This document shows, piece after piece, positions 43,375 to 55,122 of a stretch of DNA of 64,000 nucleotides. Each line of letters starts with the position of its first letter. Position 1 is the stretch's first letter. The stretch spans positions 106,123,908-106,187,907 of the forward strand of contig OX352763.1 of the NCBI GenBank assembly GCA_947095585.1, given 5' to 3'. This stretch comes from Nephrocerus scutellatus (taxonomy: Eukaryota; Arthropoda; Insecta; Diptera; Pipunculidae). The notes below the pieces were generated by a model. It worked only from the letters and a program-made list of their open reading frames with translations. It was not told the origin of the DNA and searched no databases. The position numbers were made by a program, and so were the translations under genes.

Positions 43375-44700
43375 TATGGCGAATAACACGAAAGATGCAT
43401 CAGAATTACATGTTCCTGTCACTATCTCTGACTGGGAGAAGTACGATCTAACCGCTACGTGGAGCCCGCCGGTAATTAGCTAAATTATCGGGCTAGTCCC
43501 TTCAAAGGAAGGTTGGCGCGAGGCCAATAACCTCACCCGTAAAAAACGTTATTACGGAACCAACAAATAGCCTCGGAAACACTGCTTAACGACGACAACG
43601 ACCACAGCAACTAAAACGCATAAACGATTTCAGAATTTTCTCATGGCACGTACTCGTACTGTGTTCAGAATTCGATCCGATAATAATCAGTCCAAATATA
43701 AAGCTGACATAACATCAATCCTGAATATTTGGGTAGGATGGTGCGTCTTAAATCAGATTATTAGATTACACTACAGCTGTCATGCCAGTCATCATCATCA
43801 TGTGCTCGGGGTGTGCTTTCTAGTCAGCAAAAGAATGAAACCCAGCGTTATCGGCTTAAAAGCAGTAAATGATCGGCTAAGTACCATTCGCATGCGAGAC
43901 AGATTTAAGAACATAAGCCTCGTAAACGTTAACGCAAATACAGAGGATTCCTCAGACGATGCAAAAGAAGTCAAAGGCTAACTCCATGACTGCCCTCACT
44001 ATGATGTAAAAATCATTCTGTGTGATATGAATGAAAAAATAGGTAAAGAATCAGTATTAAGGCAATACCTTGGCATCATACATTACACGAGAACGCAATT
44101 GACAACGATGAAACTGATTCTAGTTCCTAGACTCTGATGTAACAGCGAGAGTGTAAAGTCTCATTCAGATATTGACTAACGCTGCCAATATTGACATCAC
44201 GCCACATCTGTGAACGGATGATCCAACATTGATTCCCTCAATTATAACAGTGGAGCGTGAATTCGAAGTACTGCAATCCTTGAACTATCTCGGGCTAACT
44301 GTAGCAACCGATAACAGCATAGCACCATAAATACGAGTATGGTGTCTTAAAGCCAACAAAGCCTTCTTTAGTCTGTCTAGACTCTTCTAATCCAGGGATT
44401 TAAACAAAACATCCAAACTGCTTACATATGGATCCGAGACTTGGGTGCTTACTGTGAAGAAAGTCTTGCGGAAAATTGTTGGTTCTGTACGTAAGGAAGG
44501 ACTGGAGATTATGCAAACTCTGCAATGACGAGATCGTTACAGCGATGTTTTTAAAGTGAAACTTGTATACTGACATATAGAGATATAGGAGCGTAACGGA
44601 AACTGCTCCGTTGATCTTAAGACTGGAACGCCTAGACTAGGCATATAACTCAACTAGTATATAAAGTATATTTAAGTATAGGCATAGGTCAAATGCAAAA
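43375..44700 (+). pseudogene. RTE-like LINE, 5' leader and endonuclease joined to RT thumb
   Basis: Starts with ADMANNTKDASELHVPVTIS and SPPVIS (43375-43480), continues through the leader (GGTTGGCGCGAGGCCAATAA), then the endonuclease: LHYSCHASHHHHVLGVCFLV, LKAVNDRLSTIRMRDRFKNI, SLVNVNANTEDSSDDAKEV (about 43755-43975) and DCPHYDVKIILCDMNEKIGK (about 43990-44045). It then jumps at about 44130 to RT C-terminal remnants (DSDVTARV, ATDNSIAP-like, YGSETWVL near 44430-44460). The RT catalytic core is deleted. Most complete 5' end of this family in the window. Confidence 0.8.
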
Positions 44701-44709
44701 AATATTACT

Positions 44710-46930
44710 GTGAGCCCGTTAGGTTGAAGTAAAGTTGCTGTCGGTCGAAAGGCCGACAAACTTAGACCAGTACTGGTCCTTTGTGATAACAAGTGGATCT
44801 AGAGAAATACTACTAATGTCCGTATCTTTTAGATGATTAAGGTTTTGGGAGAGGGCTGGACACGTACAGAGAGGATGGAGAATGATATCCAACTCCTCCT
44901 CGTCCATGCAGCTTCTGCAGAAGTCGTTGGAGAAGACGCCAAGCCTTTCTGCATGTTTGCCTATGAGACAGTGTCCCGTAATGACACCCACAATAGCACC
45001 GATCTGCAGTCTTTTTTGAGAGATCAAACACTTAGAGCATTTGGATCCAGCTTGGCCCAGATCTGTTTTGTCGCCAGACAACTAGTTCCGTTAATTTTTT
45101 CGTTAGCATCCCTCTTTAACATGAGTTAACATGTAGCGATTGCCATGCCTAGACCTAGACTACCATTTTAAGGTAGCATGGGTAATGTAGTTACGGTTTT
45201 GGCTCTACAGTTTCCTGGAAAATCTCTATGCGCCGGCACCCAGCACAAGTGAATGTAGAACTGCTCCACCATCTCCGTGAGAGATGATCGGCAGTTGTGG
45301 ACTATAAAAGAGTTCGTAGAGACAGATTTCAGTGCCGCTTGGCTATCCGAAAAATACGTATATCCTCAGTGGATATAACATTTCTTTTTAGCCAAGACAA
45401 GACTTCATTAATCGCCATAATTTTAGCCTGGAAAGCACTACAGTGATTGGGAAGATGAAAAGAGAAACTAAGAATTAGCCTTTTTTTGAATCGTCTGTGA
45501 AAAAGCAATTCAGCTCCCCAGAATGATCTGGAGGGGATGGTGACTTGGAAGTTTTTGTTTAATCGAAGTTGCGGAATAGTGTAGTCTATGTTACCTGGCG
45601 GGATCCTAACTAAAGTCAGGATAGAAAAGTGATTTTCGGTCCACTGGGAGATTACATCAGGTCGAATAGCCGCGATGGCGGGTAATTGTCTGCTGAAAAT
45701 GTCTGGTGGTGAAGGTTGAACAAAATTTTAAGCTCGGCGGAGGGAATTGCGAAGCGCGTTCCGCTCATGCACAAACAAGCTGATCTTTGGACCTTTCTTA
45801 GTTTTTAACAATTTACTGCTTTATCTAACGCAGTCCACCAAACAGTCACACCATATAGAAGCGTAGGTCTTACTATACCGCTGTATATAGCCAATGGATG
45901 ATATAGGGTTGAAAGCCCCATTTGTTGCCAGTGGCTCTTTTGCAAGAGAAGAGTGCCACTGTACCTTTACGAACTTTTTCTTAAATGTTTGGTTTCCAGC
46001 TTAACTTTCTGTTTTGTATTAGACCTAGATACTTGGCTTTATCAGATAAAGTTAAGCTAGTACCTTTAATAGATGGTCAACATGTGGGATTTTGTATTTC
46101 CTAGTGAAGAGGACAAGCTCAGTTTTTTGTGTGGATTTACTCCTACAGTGCAGCGATCTGCCCAATTTGTTAGCTTGTTGAGAGCATTTTTAGAGGAGTT
46201 CTATTAAGGTGTTAGGGTGCTTTCCTGAGACGGCAATAGCAACGTCATCCGCATGAGCGATCACTCGGGCATACAAGCAGCTCATTCCCCACTAAGTTCT
46301 ATAGAAGAGGTGACACTACCTTGCGGGGTTCCTCTATAGACAGATCTTCTGGCAGACAACACACTCAGTTTTGAATTAACAATCCAACTTGTGAGTAGAA
46401 GGTTAATCAGTTCGCCAAGTGAGACGTTCACCCTTAAGGCCGTCAGTGAATCTGATGTGTTGACGTTATTAAAAGCGCCTTCAACGTCTAGGAATGCTAC
46501 CACAGTGTACTCCTTGTAGTGTAGGGAATATTCAGTGGAACGTACTAGCGTATGCAGGGACGTTTCAACAGACTTACCCTTGCAATACGCATGTTGATCT
46601 GCAGACAGAAGTATCTTGTCAATGTTAGTACGTAAGTGTATATCTATCAGTCTTTCTATTGTTTTTAAAGGAACGATGATATACTGATGGGTTTGAGATC
46701 TTTTGGATTAACGTGCGAGCATTTGCCCACTTTGGGTATGAAGACCCCTTTCACCTCTCTCCATAAATACGGAATGTGTACCAGATCAAGACTGCTCATT
46801 AGAATCGTCTCGAGCAAAGGAAGGCTTACATCCGAAGTCCATTGCAGCTCGGCAGGAATAATGCCGTCTGGTCCTGCGGATTTTTATGGTTTGTAGCTTT
46901 GTATTGCCCAAAGCAGTTTATCTTTGCTTA
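44710..46930 (-). pseudogene. LOA-like LINE relic spanning RT and C-terminal tail
   Basis: Minus strand from 46930: SAGPDGIIPAELQW, WREVKGVFIPKVGKCSHVNP, LKPISISSFLLKTIERLID (about 46870-46640), VAFLDVEGAFNNV (first RT Asp, about 46503-46460), VYRGTPQGSVTSS (about 46350-46305), AHADDVAIAVSGKHP (catalytic ADD, about 46256-46215), KAKYLGL and KLSWKPN (about 46040-46000), WWTALDKA (about 45850), RNase H remnants (CFFTDDSKKG near 45500) and ITGHCLIGKHAERLGVFSND, FCRSCMDEEELDI, LCTCPAL (45000-44860). All three RT metal-binding positions are still readable, but many frameshifts and stops interrupt it. Confidence 0.85.
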
Positions 46931-46984
46931 CCAGATCATTGGAGATACGTTGTGTTGAATGTTTGGCCTGTTAAGATTAACATT

Positions 46985-47595
46985 TCTTAAAACATGGGAG
47001 CTACCGTGCAAATTTTGAAAATAAATATGAGTCCTGAAAGAGCGCCAAGCGAAACCGCTGTGGTAAAATTGGTGAAGAAAGTTTGTGATAAATTGGATAA
47101 CGGAAGTGGTCCTTGAGCTCAGAAAAGTCAAACGCCCGAGAATATTGCGGCTGTGGCCCATAGTGTGGGATAGAATCCATCGACCTCAACACGACGCCAA
47201 TCACAGCAACGGACCATTAGTCTTAAAAGCCCGAGCAGAATAATGCACAAAGACCTCGGATTATTCGCTTACAAGATCCAGGTGGCTCAGGAGTTGAAAA
47301 GCAAATGATGAGATTTGGGGTTCGGAACAGCCACACATAGTCGTTGAGGAGCAAATGCATCCACAAAGAGCAACAGTTTTGTTTGGATTTTGGACTGGTG
47401 GCCCATTTTTCTTCGAAAACTCTGCTGAAAACGCTATTACCGTCAATGGCGACCGTTGCAGAGCCAGCTGACCAACTTTTTATGGACTCAAATCAACGCC
47501 ATGAATGCGGACGACCTTTGGTTTCAACAAGATGGCGCCACATGCCATACAAGTTGGTTTACGCAGCATTACAAATGCCTGATGTCATCACCAGG
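46985..47595 (+). pseudogene. mariner transposase relic (second subfamily)
   Basis: Plus-strand frames: SPERAPSETAVVKLVKKV (N-terminal HTH), QTPENIAAVAHSV, NPSTSTRRQSQQ, PSRIMHKDLGLFAYKIQVAQ (second HTH), QRATVLFGFWTGGPFFFEN-like segment, NAITVNGDRCRA-like segment, and NADDLWFQQDGATCHTSWFT with the second catalytic Asp (about 47505-47560). The first catalytic motif is deleted near 47300. It is truncated at about 47595 by a gypsy-type fragment on the opposite strand. Confidence 0.75.
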
Positions 47596-47850
47596 AACTC
47601 GAAAAGACCAAACTGCTGTTTTGTTTTCTGTCTTCCGGCGCCAGGGGAATTTGATGGTAAGCTCTAACCAGCTCTAGTGTGGTGAAGATAGTGCAACCAT
47701 CGAGCTGGTGTTGGAAGCCCTGCAGCTGCGTTATTGGATACTTGTCAGGCACCGTTATATTGTGCGCATTCGCCAGTTGCTCTACTTCATCTTCCCCATA
47801 TGTAACGGTGAGGTCCATTCGCTTTGAGTTTGTCGTCAGCAAGCCAGCGC
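47588..47850 (-). pseudogene. Ty3/gypsy-type reverse transcriptase fragment
   Basis: Minus strand encodes [38 protein letters not shown] and a following KTAVxxF-like stretch. The [20 protein letters not shown] pattern is the first catalytic block of gypsy-type RT (the catalytic Asp here is Glu: TLELVRAY). Only about 80 codons remain and no LTR or other domain was seen. Confidence 0.75.
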
Positions 47851-48055
47851 GCCCTTTCCTAAACTGGATGGCCTTTCGTTATTATGTGGTGTTGAACGAA
47901 ATGTTCGGCGACGTTGCGATTGCTCTCTCTCGTGTGATGTTGATGAAGTCATTCAGTACGTCGGTAAATGGGTTTATCACATCTATGGAGCGCAGGGTAG
48001 GAATTTTAAGATGATGACGTTTCCTCGTCGTTCATCAGTGTATCCGAGGCTGATT
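47851..48055. other. possible upstream gypsy/RTE remnants
   Basis: No clear motif; may be diverged gypsy sequence upstream of the RT fragment or unrelated. Confidence 0.25.
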
Positions 48056-48295
48056 TTGGGTTCCGTAATAATAATTTTTTACCGGCGAGATTATTTGCCT
48101 CGCGCCAACCGTACTTTAAAAGGACTAGCCCGATCATACAGCTTTTCCTGCATTGGAGGAAAATTACCGGCGGCCACCACGTGGAGGTTTGATCGCACTT
48201 CCACCAGTCAGAGATAGTTACGGCCACCTGCAATTCTAGAGCATTCTGTGTTATTCCCCCTATTCTGCTGATGGCTGACTGCTTCATTTTTTTTG
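48056..48295 (-). pseudogene. RTE-like LINE 5' leader fragment
   Basis: Minus strand begins GGITQNALELQVAVTISDWW then KCDQTSTWWPPVIFL and the leader down to CGGTAAAAAATTATTATTACG. It matches 43.37-43.56 kb and the pieces flanking the SINE at 38.2 kb, and provides the unoccupied version of that SINE insertion site. Confidence 0.75.
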
Positions 48296-48508
48296 AAAAC
48301 ACATTTTAAATTGCCTACCCTTTATAAGATAAATATTTTTAAGCAATTTTTTTAGTAAAAAATTATAATGATAATGTCAAAAGACTTGAGAGAGATTCAA
48401 ATTCGAGAACTTCATAGTTCTAGTCCAGCACTCTATAACAACATTACAGAACTATAGTCATCTCTGGCTTGTAATTTGTGGAAAAAATGAAAATGAAAAT
48501 TGAAATGA

Positions 48509-49335
48509 AAAAAAAAAACAGCCCATAAAAATTAAAATTTTTCATCTAAATTCTCTAATCGCAGAAATTGATATGGGAGCCCCTCGATGGGTCATTTTTT
48601 TAAATTCTCTATATTAACTTCACTTGCCCGTGGCGGTTGGCTGGCTGGCTGGCTGGCACACCAAATCTTGTGATCGATTTTTAACCCACTTCCTAAAGCC
48701 CGATTTTATTGAAATTTTGTACACGTGTATATCTCCCATGTTAACACTTCCTATTAAAATTTGAGACCACTCGGGCCGCGGGGTTGGGGGGCTCCCATAC
48801 AAAAGAGTCATTAAAGTACGACGGTATCTGATGCCACTATAAGCAATTAAAAAAATGCATAAGGGCATTGCGGCCGAACTCGGGGCCCGATCACTACCAA
48901 ATTTTAGAAAAAGTATGGTTTATTGGGTATACACATGTGTGTAAAATTTAAAAAAAATTCGGGTAATTTTTTTTTTAAATTTATATCGGAGCCCCACGAA
49001 CCCGGGGTCCGATCACTTCCAAATTTTAAAAGAAAGTATAGTCACTAGAAGTACACATGTGTACAAAATTTCAGGAAAATCGGGCTTTAGGAAGTGCGTT
49101 AAAAATTGATAATTAAAAAAACAAAATATATATATATGGGAGCCCCCCGACCCCGCGGCCCGAGGGGCCTCAAATTGTAATAAAAAGTGTTGTCATGGGA
49201 GATATACATGTGTGCAAAATATCAATAAAATCGGGCTTTAGGAAGTGGGTTAAAAATTGATCACAAGATTTGGTGTGCCAGCCAGCCAGCCAGCCGGCCG
49301 CCACGGGCAAGTGAAGTTAATATAGAGAATTTAAA
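48509..49335 (-). mobile_element. minisatellite element copy C with nested partial copy
   Basis: One end AAACAGCCCATAAAAATTAA with TAAATTCTCTAATCGC, then an opposite-strand partial copy at about 48600-48847 (TAAATTCTCTATATTAACTT, CACTTGCCCGTGG, (GGCT)n, one unit), then three units with palindrome centres TACACATGTGTG (48930), TACACATGTGTAC (49055) and ATACATGTGTGC (49205), TTGATCACAAGATTTGG, a (GCCA)n microsatellite (about 49275-49297), and the CGGGCAAGTGAAGTTAATAT / AGAGAATTT end. Confidence 0.75.
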
Positions 49336-49525
49336 AAAAAACAATCCATAAAAATTAAAATTGTTCATGTAGATTCTCTGATCTAAGATACACATGTGTG
49401 CAAAGTTTGAATAAAATCGGGTATTAGGAAGTGGATAAAAAATTGATCTCAATTTATGGTCAGCAAGTCAGCCAGTGACAAAAAAAACAGGCAGACAAAC
49501 ACATTCGGACGCGAAGTTAAAATTT
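49332..49525 (-). mobile_element. minisatellite element copy D, single unit
   Basis: Directly abuts copy C: AAAAACAATCCATAAAAATT, GTAGATTCTCTGATC, one ATACACATGTGTGC unit, TTGATCTCAATTTATGG, a short CAGCAAGTCAGCCAG / CAGGCAGACAAACA microsatellite and a degraded GCGAAGTTAAAATTTGAGA end. It is the minimal form of the element, with one tandem unit. Confidence 0.65.
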
Positions 49526-52440
49526 GAGATTTTCCGCCTCAGAATAAAGGAAAGGAAATTCTATTAGGATACGCATCGTAAAAATGTATTTAGATACGCC
49601 AGAGATGGGGGTCCAAAGTCAAAGTGATTTTAGTTCACTTTACGAAATAATTTCATTTTAGTGGGTCTTACTTCCAACCCGCCAATCACGCACGTATACT
49701 TTGAGCCTAGAAAGCGAATGTCGTTCTCCAGATTCAGGCGCACCATATATCTCTGTTTTTTTCTGTTTACGATACACAGCCAGATACACAGAAGATACAC
49801 AGAATGTCTGCTGCTGCTATTGCCAGTGAAAATCTCTTTATCCTGTATGCCATGTATATGTATGTATAAGATTATACTGGCATATGCCTAACTCAATAGC
49901 ATCCCCGGGACATTTTCACATTTGCTCAGATGTCCTTGCGCCGGTCGGTCGGTCGTCGTTAATGATGGCAGAGAGATATGTCAACTGAATAATAACTGAG
50001 ATGGCGCATATACCTACCTACGTATCGTACATAGAATCACATCTGAGAGTGAGCTGGCGAGTGTGTGTATATGTGTATGAGTAACGAGAAGCAACACAGC
50101 ACAATGCATAGAGCCGCACACATACACACACACACACACACACGACATTGGTTGTTAGCTCGCGCGGCGTGTAAATATGGGTGGGGCTTAATATTTACCC
50201 TTGTGCTTAGGGTTCTTATCCGACTGACTCACTGACTGACGAAGTGACTGACTGACAGGCAGATTCATCCTCTCGTATCTGCCCAGTCCTGTTGACCGTG
50301 GAGCGCAATGAGGGAGACTTTTCTTGTTTTATTAGCAGTTGCCACAGCCGACGCCGTCACCGCCGTCACCGCTATCACCAACGCCCGCGCAAAAAGGACA
50401 CTATCAAGCGACGAACACCGAATTCCTTTTTCGCCTCGGCATTTACACAAACTGCCCGTCGTTGATCATGCTGGGAACTCCAGTTGACTTTGGCATTGTC
50501 ATCATCTGTTGGTTGGCGCTGTGAGTGTGAGTCCTTTTGAAGCCAGTCGTCGTCGTCGTCGTCGTCGTCATCTGTTTTCAGCCAGCAAACGAAGCCTAAC
50601 TGAGCGCGCAGAGTAGACAATGTCTCATTTAAATGGCGAGAGTCCACATCTCCCTAGCAAATTCCTGCTCGAAATTTGCACTCCCACCTCGACTGTATTA
50701 GATACAGAAACTTGTGACACAAAGGATATACACGCTCGCACACAAGCAGTAAACAAGGCATCAAGAAGACGATGCAAACAGGAGCTACAACAACAACAAC
50801 AACAATAACTACAACTACAACAACAGAAACAACAACAGTAGTGGGTGGACCAACTAGAGGATGTCAACTCAGACCGACCGACCGACTGTTCCGATTTGCA
50901 ACCCCTAAAAATGAAGTACCGCCGCACTAAGTATAAAGAACATCATCGGAGACACAGCGAGATGCGACAACGACGGCAACAGCATTATCATCCTTGTCGT
51001 CGTCGTCGTCGTCATCATCGTCGGCGTTGTCATCGTCATTATCGTTACCATCATCAACAACAAGGACAAGGGATGATTCCGTCAAGTGTTCATCGCCTTG
51101 CTCTACCTATATGTGGTATGTGCTATATGCTGTGGGCGTTATGTACATATACCTCATATACCTACATATACAACAATGAGTACACACACCGAAGATGTCC
51201 TGAAATGCGAGTTAATAAAATGGCAGACCATCAGAGAGGTACGCATCAGGACTCTTATTTTTTCTTCGTTTTCGATTTTACTTCTCGAGTGGAGGCACCT
51301 CTCATCCGGGATCCGGAAGCGACGTTTTGTACAAGAAACTTTTTAATGTACACAAGGTATATACTAGCTATACAATACATATCTATATGTGTGTGCACCT
51401 TAAACCTGGAATCGCAATTACAAACTAATTTGAGAGAAAAAGCGCAAAATTACGTGTCCTGCGGATACACAAAAAGAGCCCACACTCCTGTGACACCAGC
51501 CCCCCCACCGAAGCGTAACGGAAAAGAAAAACTTTTTTGTTTTGAGCAAACAAATTATGCAAATGGCGCTTCACGTGACGAAATCCGGTGTCGGGCAATT
51601 TTCACGTAGCGGCAAAATACTTTGTGCGCACAAAGCAAGGATGTCTGTCAGTTGAGAAAATAAATTACTCGACTGCCAGGATATTTCAATTAAGGAAGCG
51701 AAATAGTTTTTTTTTTATTTGCCAGACACTTTGAAGGATGGCACAAGGCTTTCCGGGTTTTTTCCCATCTTAGAATGTTATTTACTTTACTTTTAAAATC
51801 CCTACTTGATGGAATAGTTATGGTGAAGGCATTCAACCTGTGCCTCGGTTCCGTTGAATTAAGTTCTGTCGAGATAAGACGAAATAAAATGTCAGAAGTG
51901 AGAAGCTGTCGCGGAGATTTGACAAAAGAAGTTGCTTTGCTAAGTGCCCCCATACTGCTTTTGTGGCTAAAGGCTACCACCTTCATTAAGTGCAAGGACA
52001 CCTTACATTTTCTTTATTATTTCGAATTTATTTCATTGGATTGAAAGTTTTTAAAATGAGCTGTACGCTGAGAATTTAAAAATTGTAAAATTTCGGTTCA
52101 ATATCAAATGAAAAAAAAAATAGAAAAGTGAAATATTTTCGTCCCTTTGTATGGGAGGTACCAGACATCATTGACGTACAGACCTCAAAAGAACGTCAAC
52201 GTCGGGGGTAACAAGCATACTACAAAACTCAAAAATGTTTACATCAGATGATGATGAGTAAGAGCAAGAAAGTTCATTTTTTGGGTCACTTTGTATGAGA
52301 GGTACCAGACTCAGGTGCATTGTCCTGAACCAAGAACCATGGACCTGGTTTGCTGACTCAGGACTCTTGGATACTACTCTTTTATTTAGCAGATAAAGAT
52401 AACTCTAGATCCTGAATATTATTATGTAGAGTCAACAAGT
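49526..52440. other. unique, simple-sequence-rich region
   Basis: No transposon domains. Contains (AC)n at about 50120-50143, GACTGACT repeats near 50220-50255, (GTC)n at about 50548-50570, (CAA)n near 50787-50835, and (GTC/GTCATC)n near 50996-51050. A 254-codon open frame (50845-51609) is low-complexity at its start and has no family resemblance; it could be non-coding. The mix resembles fly intergenic, intronic or UTR DNA. Confidence 0.4.
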
Positions 52441-55008
52441 AAAAGGCTACTCTGACACTTCAAAAATGCTAACTGGGAACGCCTGAATCAATTTTTTAGC
52501 TCATTTGATTGGTCAACCTGCTTTACCAACAATAATGCTGATGAAGCATCTCAACTGATCACGTCAACCATTCTGCAAGGAATGAAAAATTTCATTCCTT
52601 CCTCGTTTAAGGAAAGCAATATTCGTAAGAATAAGTGGTTTAATGATAACTGCAGGTCAGCAGTCGCGAGTAAAAAATCAGCCCATTTGGACTACGTTAA
52701 TTGCCCATCCGTAGAAAACCTTGTTAAGTTTAGAATAGCCAGAAATAGAGCTAACGCTATAATTAACAGGTCCAAAATAATAAATGACCAAAAGATTCGA
52801 GATAGCATGCGGAAAATTTTAGATTATGATTCAAACATTAAAAGCTTTTGGTCATTTGCAGCAATGGTTAAAAGAAACTTTGCAGAAAAGACTTCTTCTG
52901 TTCCTACTCTATTCCATAATGGTATTCTTTATAAAACTGATATTCAGAAAGCCAATTTCTTAGCTTCGCATTTTGCTAGTGCGTCAACCCTTCCATTTTC
53001 TAACCAAAGTCCACCAATTCTTCCGAATGTAGGCCTAGGTATGTCTTCAATTTATTTCCGTCGTCGGGTTGTTTCCAAAATTCTTAAAGAACTTGACCCC
53101 AATAAAGCAACTGGACCCGACGGTATTCCACCATTATTATTGAAAAGATGTCATCATACTTTGGCTAATCCGCTTAGCAAATTGTTTCATCTCTCAATGA
53201 AGACAGGTGTTTTTCCGTCAATTTGGAAAATAGCTAATATTCAACCCGTCCCGAAAAAAGGTGATAAGTCTGCACCTACTAACTACCGCCCTATTGCTCT
53301 GTTGTCAGTTTTGTCAAAAGTAATGGAATCTATCATTAATTTCAAACTAATGAGCTATCTGGATTCGAATGCTCTTTTATCTGATGTACAGTATGGATTT
53401 CGAAAAAATCGATCTTCAGGTGAACTAATGACGTGCATGACTCATTGTTGGGAGCGAAGCATTGAAAATTTAGGCGAATCAAGCGTTGTGTCCTTGGATA
53501 TTTCTAAGGCTTTTGATAGAGTTTGGCATGATTGTCTTATTAATAAGATTCGTGCGCTCAACTTACACCCCTCTCTCATTACATGGATTGAGGATTATTT
53601 ATGGAACCGCAAAATAAAAGTGGTATTGAATGGTATATCTTCAGATTCACATGGGATCAATGCTGGCGTGCCTCAAGGATCATCCTTGTCTCCTACGCTC
53701 TTCTTGATATATATCAATGACTTGTTGTCTTCTACAACATGTGATATCCACTCATTTGCTGATGATACGACGTTATCGGCTTCCATGGAGTTTGTTAGTC
53801 AAAAAGAATGCAATTCTCGCTTGATTGGTTCGCGTGAATTAATGAATTCGACAATTCTGTCGAACATTCAAGTTATTCTTGATTGGGGCAGATCTAATGG
53901 GGTGGAATTTAACCCATATAAATTCCAGGCTTGTCTTTTTTCTCAAAAGGCAATTCAACATTACGTAGCACCAGTAATTAATGGTGCCACTATTGCGAGA
54001 TCAGTTTCACTAAAGATGTTAGGTTTGAATGTTTCTAGTGAACTTTCCTGGAAGGAACATATTTATGAAATCTCAAAAAGAGCGAGCCAATGCTTGGGCT
54101 TTATAAGACGTTGTAACTTTTACTTCAGCCCCTCTGAAGTATTAAGATAATATAAATCTTATGTTAGACCAATTTTAGAATTTAATTCATTTGTTTGGGG
54201 TGGGGCTCCAAGATCGCATTTGGTTCATCTTGATGGAGTTCAAAATAGAGTTATCCGTTTGATAAACGATGTAATCATTACTTTATCTCTTGATTCTTTG
54301 GAGCATAGACGTAATGTTGGAGCTTTATCTGTTTTCTACAAATTTTACAACGGTAGATGTTCTTCAGAAACCCGTTCTCTATTCCCAGCTCATTTTGTCA
54401 GCAACGTTAACACTCGTTTGAGGTCTAATCAACATAGATTTGCCTTAAAACCGTTCTCATGTAGAACCCAACACTTCAAATCGTCCTTTTATCCGAGAGT
54501 GACTTCGATGTGGAATCAATTGGTCGACTCCGTATTTCCCGAATCTTATAATTTACAGGCCTTCAAAATAGCTGTCAACAACTTCCTGAAGGACGACGGT
54601 AGTGTTCATTAGAGGATACGATTATTTTATATAAGAAAATTATTATTGATTGTATTTTTTGTATTATTTATAATATTTCTTGTTTATTTTGTAATATTTT
54701 CTTGGTCAAGGTTTTTTTGTAGTTTTCCCTGACCATGAATCACGGATAAAAGTATTTGGACTCGCATCGATTTAGTTTCGTGTTCGTTTTTTCGTATTGC
54801 TTTTTTCAATGAATCAGAGATAATTCTGAGAAAATAATCTGAAACCGGCTACAAACGTGAGGAATGTGATATATTGTAATTCGCATTCCTTCGAATTTTT
54901 AATTTTTAATTTTAATAAAGGGCATAGCCCAACTTTTTGCCGTGACGAAAGTCATTCAGGGACTTATCCCTTGGCATTGAGTCCTTTAAAAAAAAAAAAA
55001 AAAAAAAA
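52440..55008 (+). mobile_element. 5'-truncated LINE insertion with poly(A) tail
   Basis: Encloses the RT frame, a 3' UTR with an AATAAA signal (about 54913-54918), and a 21-base A run (54988-55008) immediately followed by unrelated sequence. The 5' boundary is near 52400-52450 where similarity to the coding frame starts. No target-site duplication could be read with confidence. Confidence 0.75.
52456..54612 (+). pseudogene. Jockey/CR1-like LINE ORF2, nearly intact RT with one stop
   Basis: Best-preserved coding sequence in the window. The frame is open from 52456 (after a TGA at 52453) to a TAA at 54148-54150 and continues in the same frame to 54612; the first ATG is at 52582. Numbering from that ATG: ATGPDGIPPLLLKRC (about 173-187), NYRPIALLSVLSKVMES (about 233-249), YGFRKNRSSG, SLDISKAFDRVWH with the first catalytic Asp at residue 306, NAGVPQGSSLSPTLFLIYIN (PQG at 364-366), HSFADDTTLSAS with the catalytic pair at 394-395, then thumb and C-terminal SMWNQLVDSVFPE. 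The endonuclease and ORF1 are missing, so it is a 5'-truncated insertion. Relatives: 11.3-15.8 kb (split copy). Confidence 0.92.
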
Positions 55009-55032
55009 TGTAGTCGTATTTTATTTTATTAT

Positions 55033-55122
55033 TAAATTCTCTATATTAACTTCGCGTCTGTGGAATCTTGCGATACATTTTTAATCCACTTCCCAAAGCC
55101 CGATTTTATTCAAAGTTTGATA
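55033..55122 (+). mobile_element. minisatellite element, terminal fragment
   Basis: TAAATTCTCTATATTAACTT, CGCGTCTGTGGAATCTTGCG, then CCACTTCCCAAAGCCCGATT. This is the end carrying the microsatellite slot, here reduced to almost nothing. It is truncated by the Tc1/mariner relic. A second terminal scrap in the other orientation (GGTAATATAGAGAATTTAAA) sits at about 55784-55804. Confidence 0.65.

Noticed and set aside
43026..43483. Several overlapping cysteine-rich open frames on both strands
   Set aside because: By-products of the TTGCATG minisatellite; open in several phases and both strands.
50845..51609. 254-codon open frame as a host gene
   Set aside because: The first third is His/Arg-rich translation of trinucleotide repeats; the remainder has no recognised domain or splice context. 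Kept only as part of the unique region.
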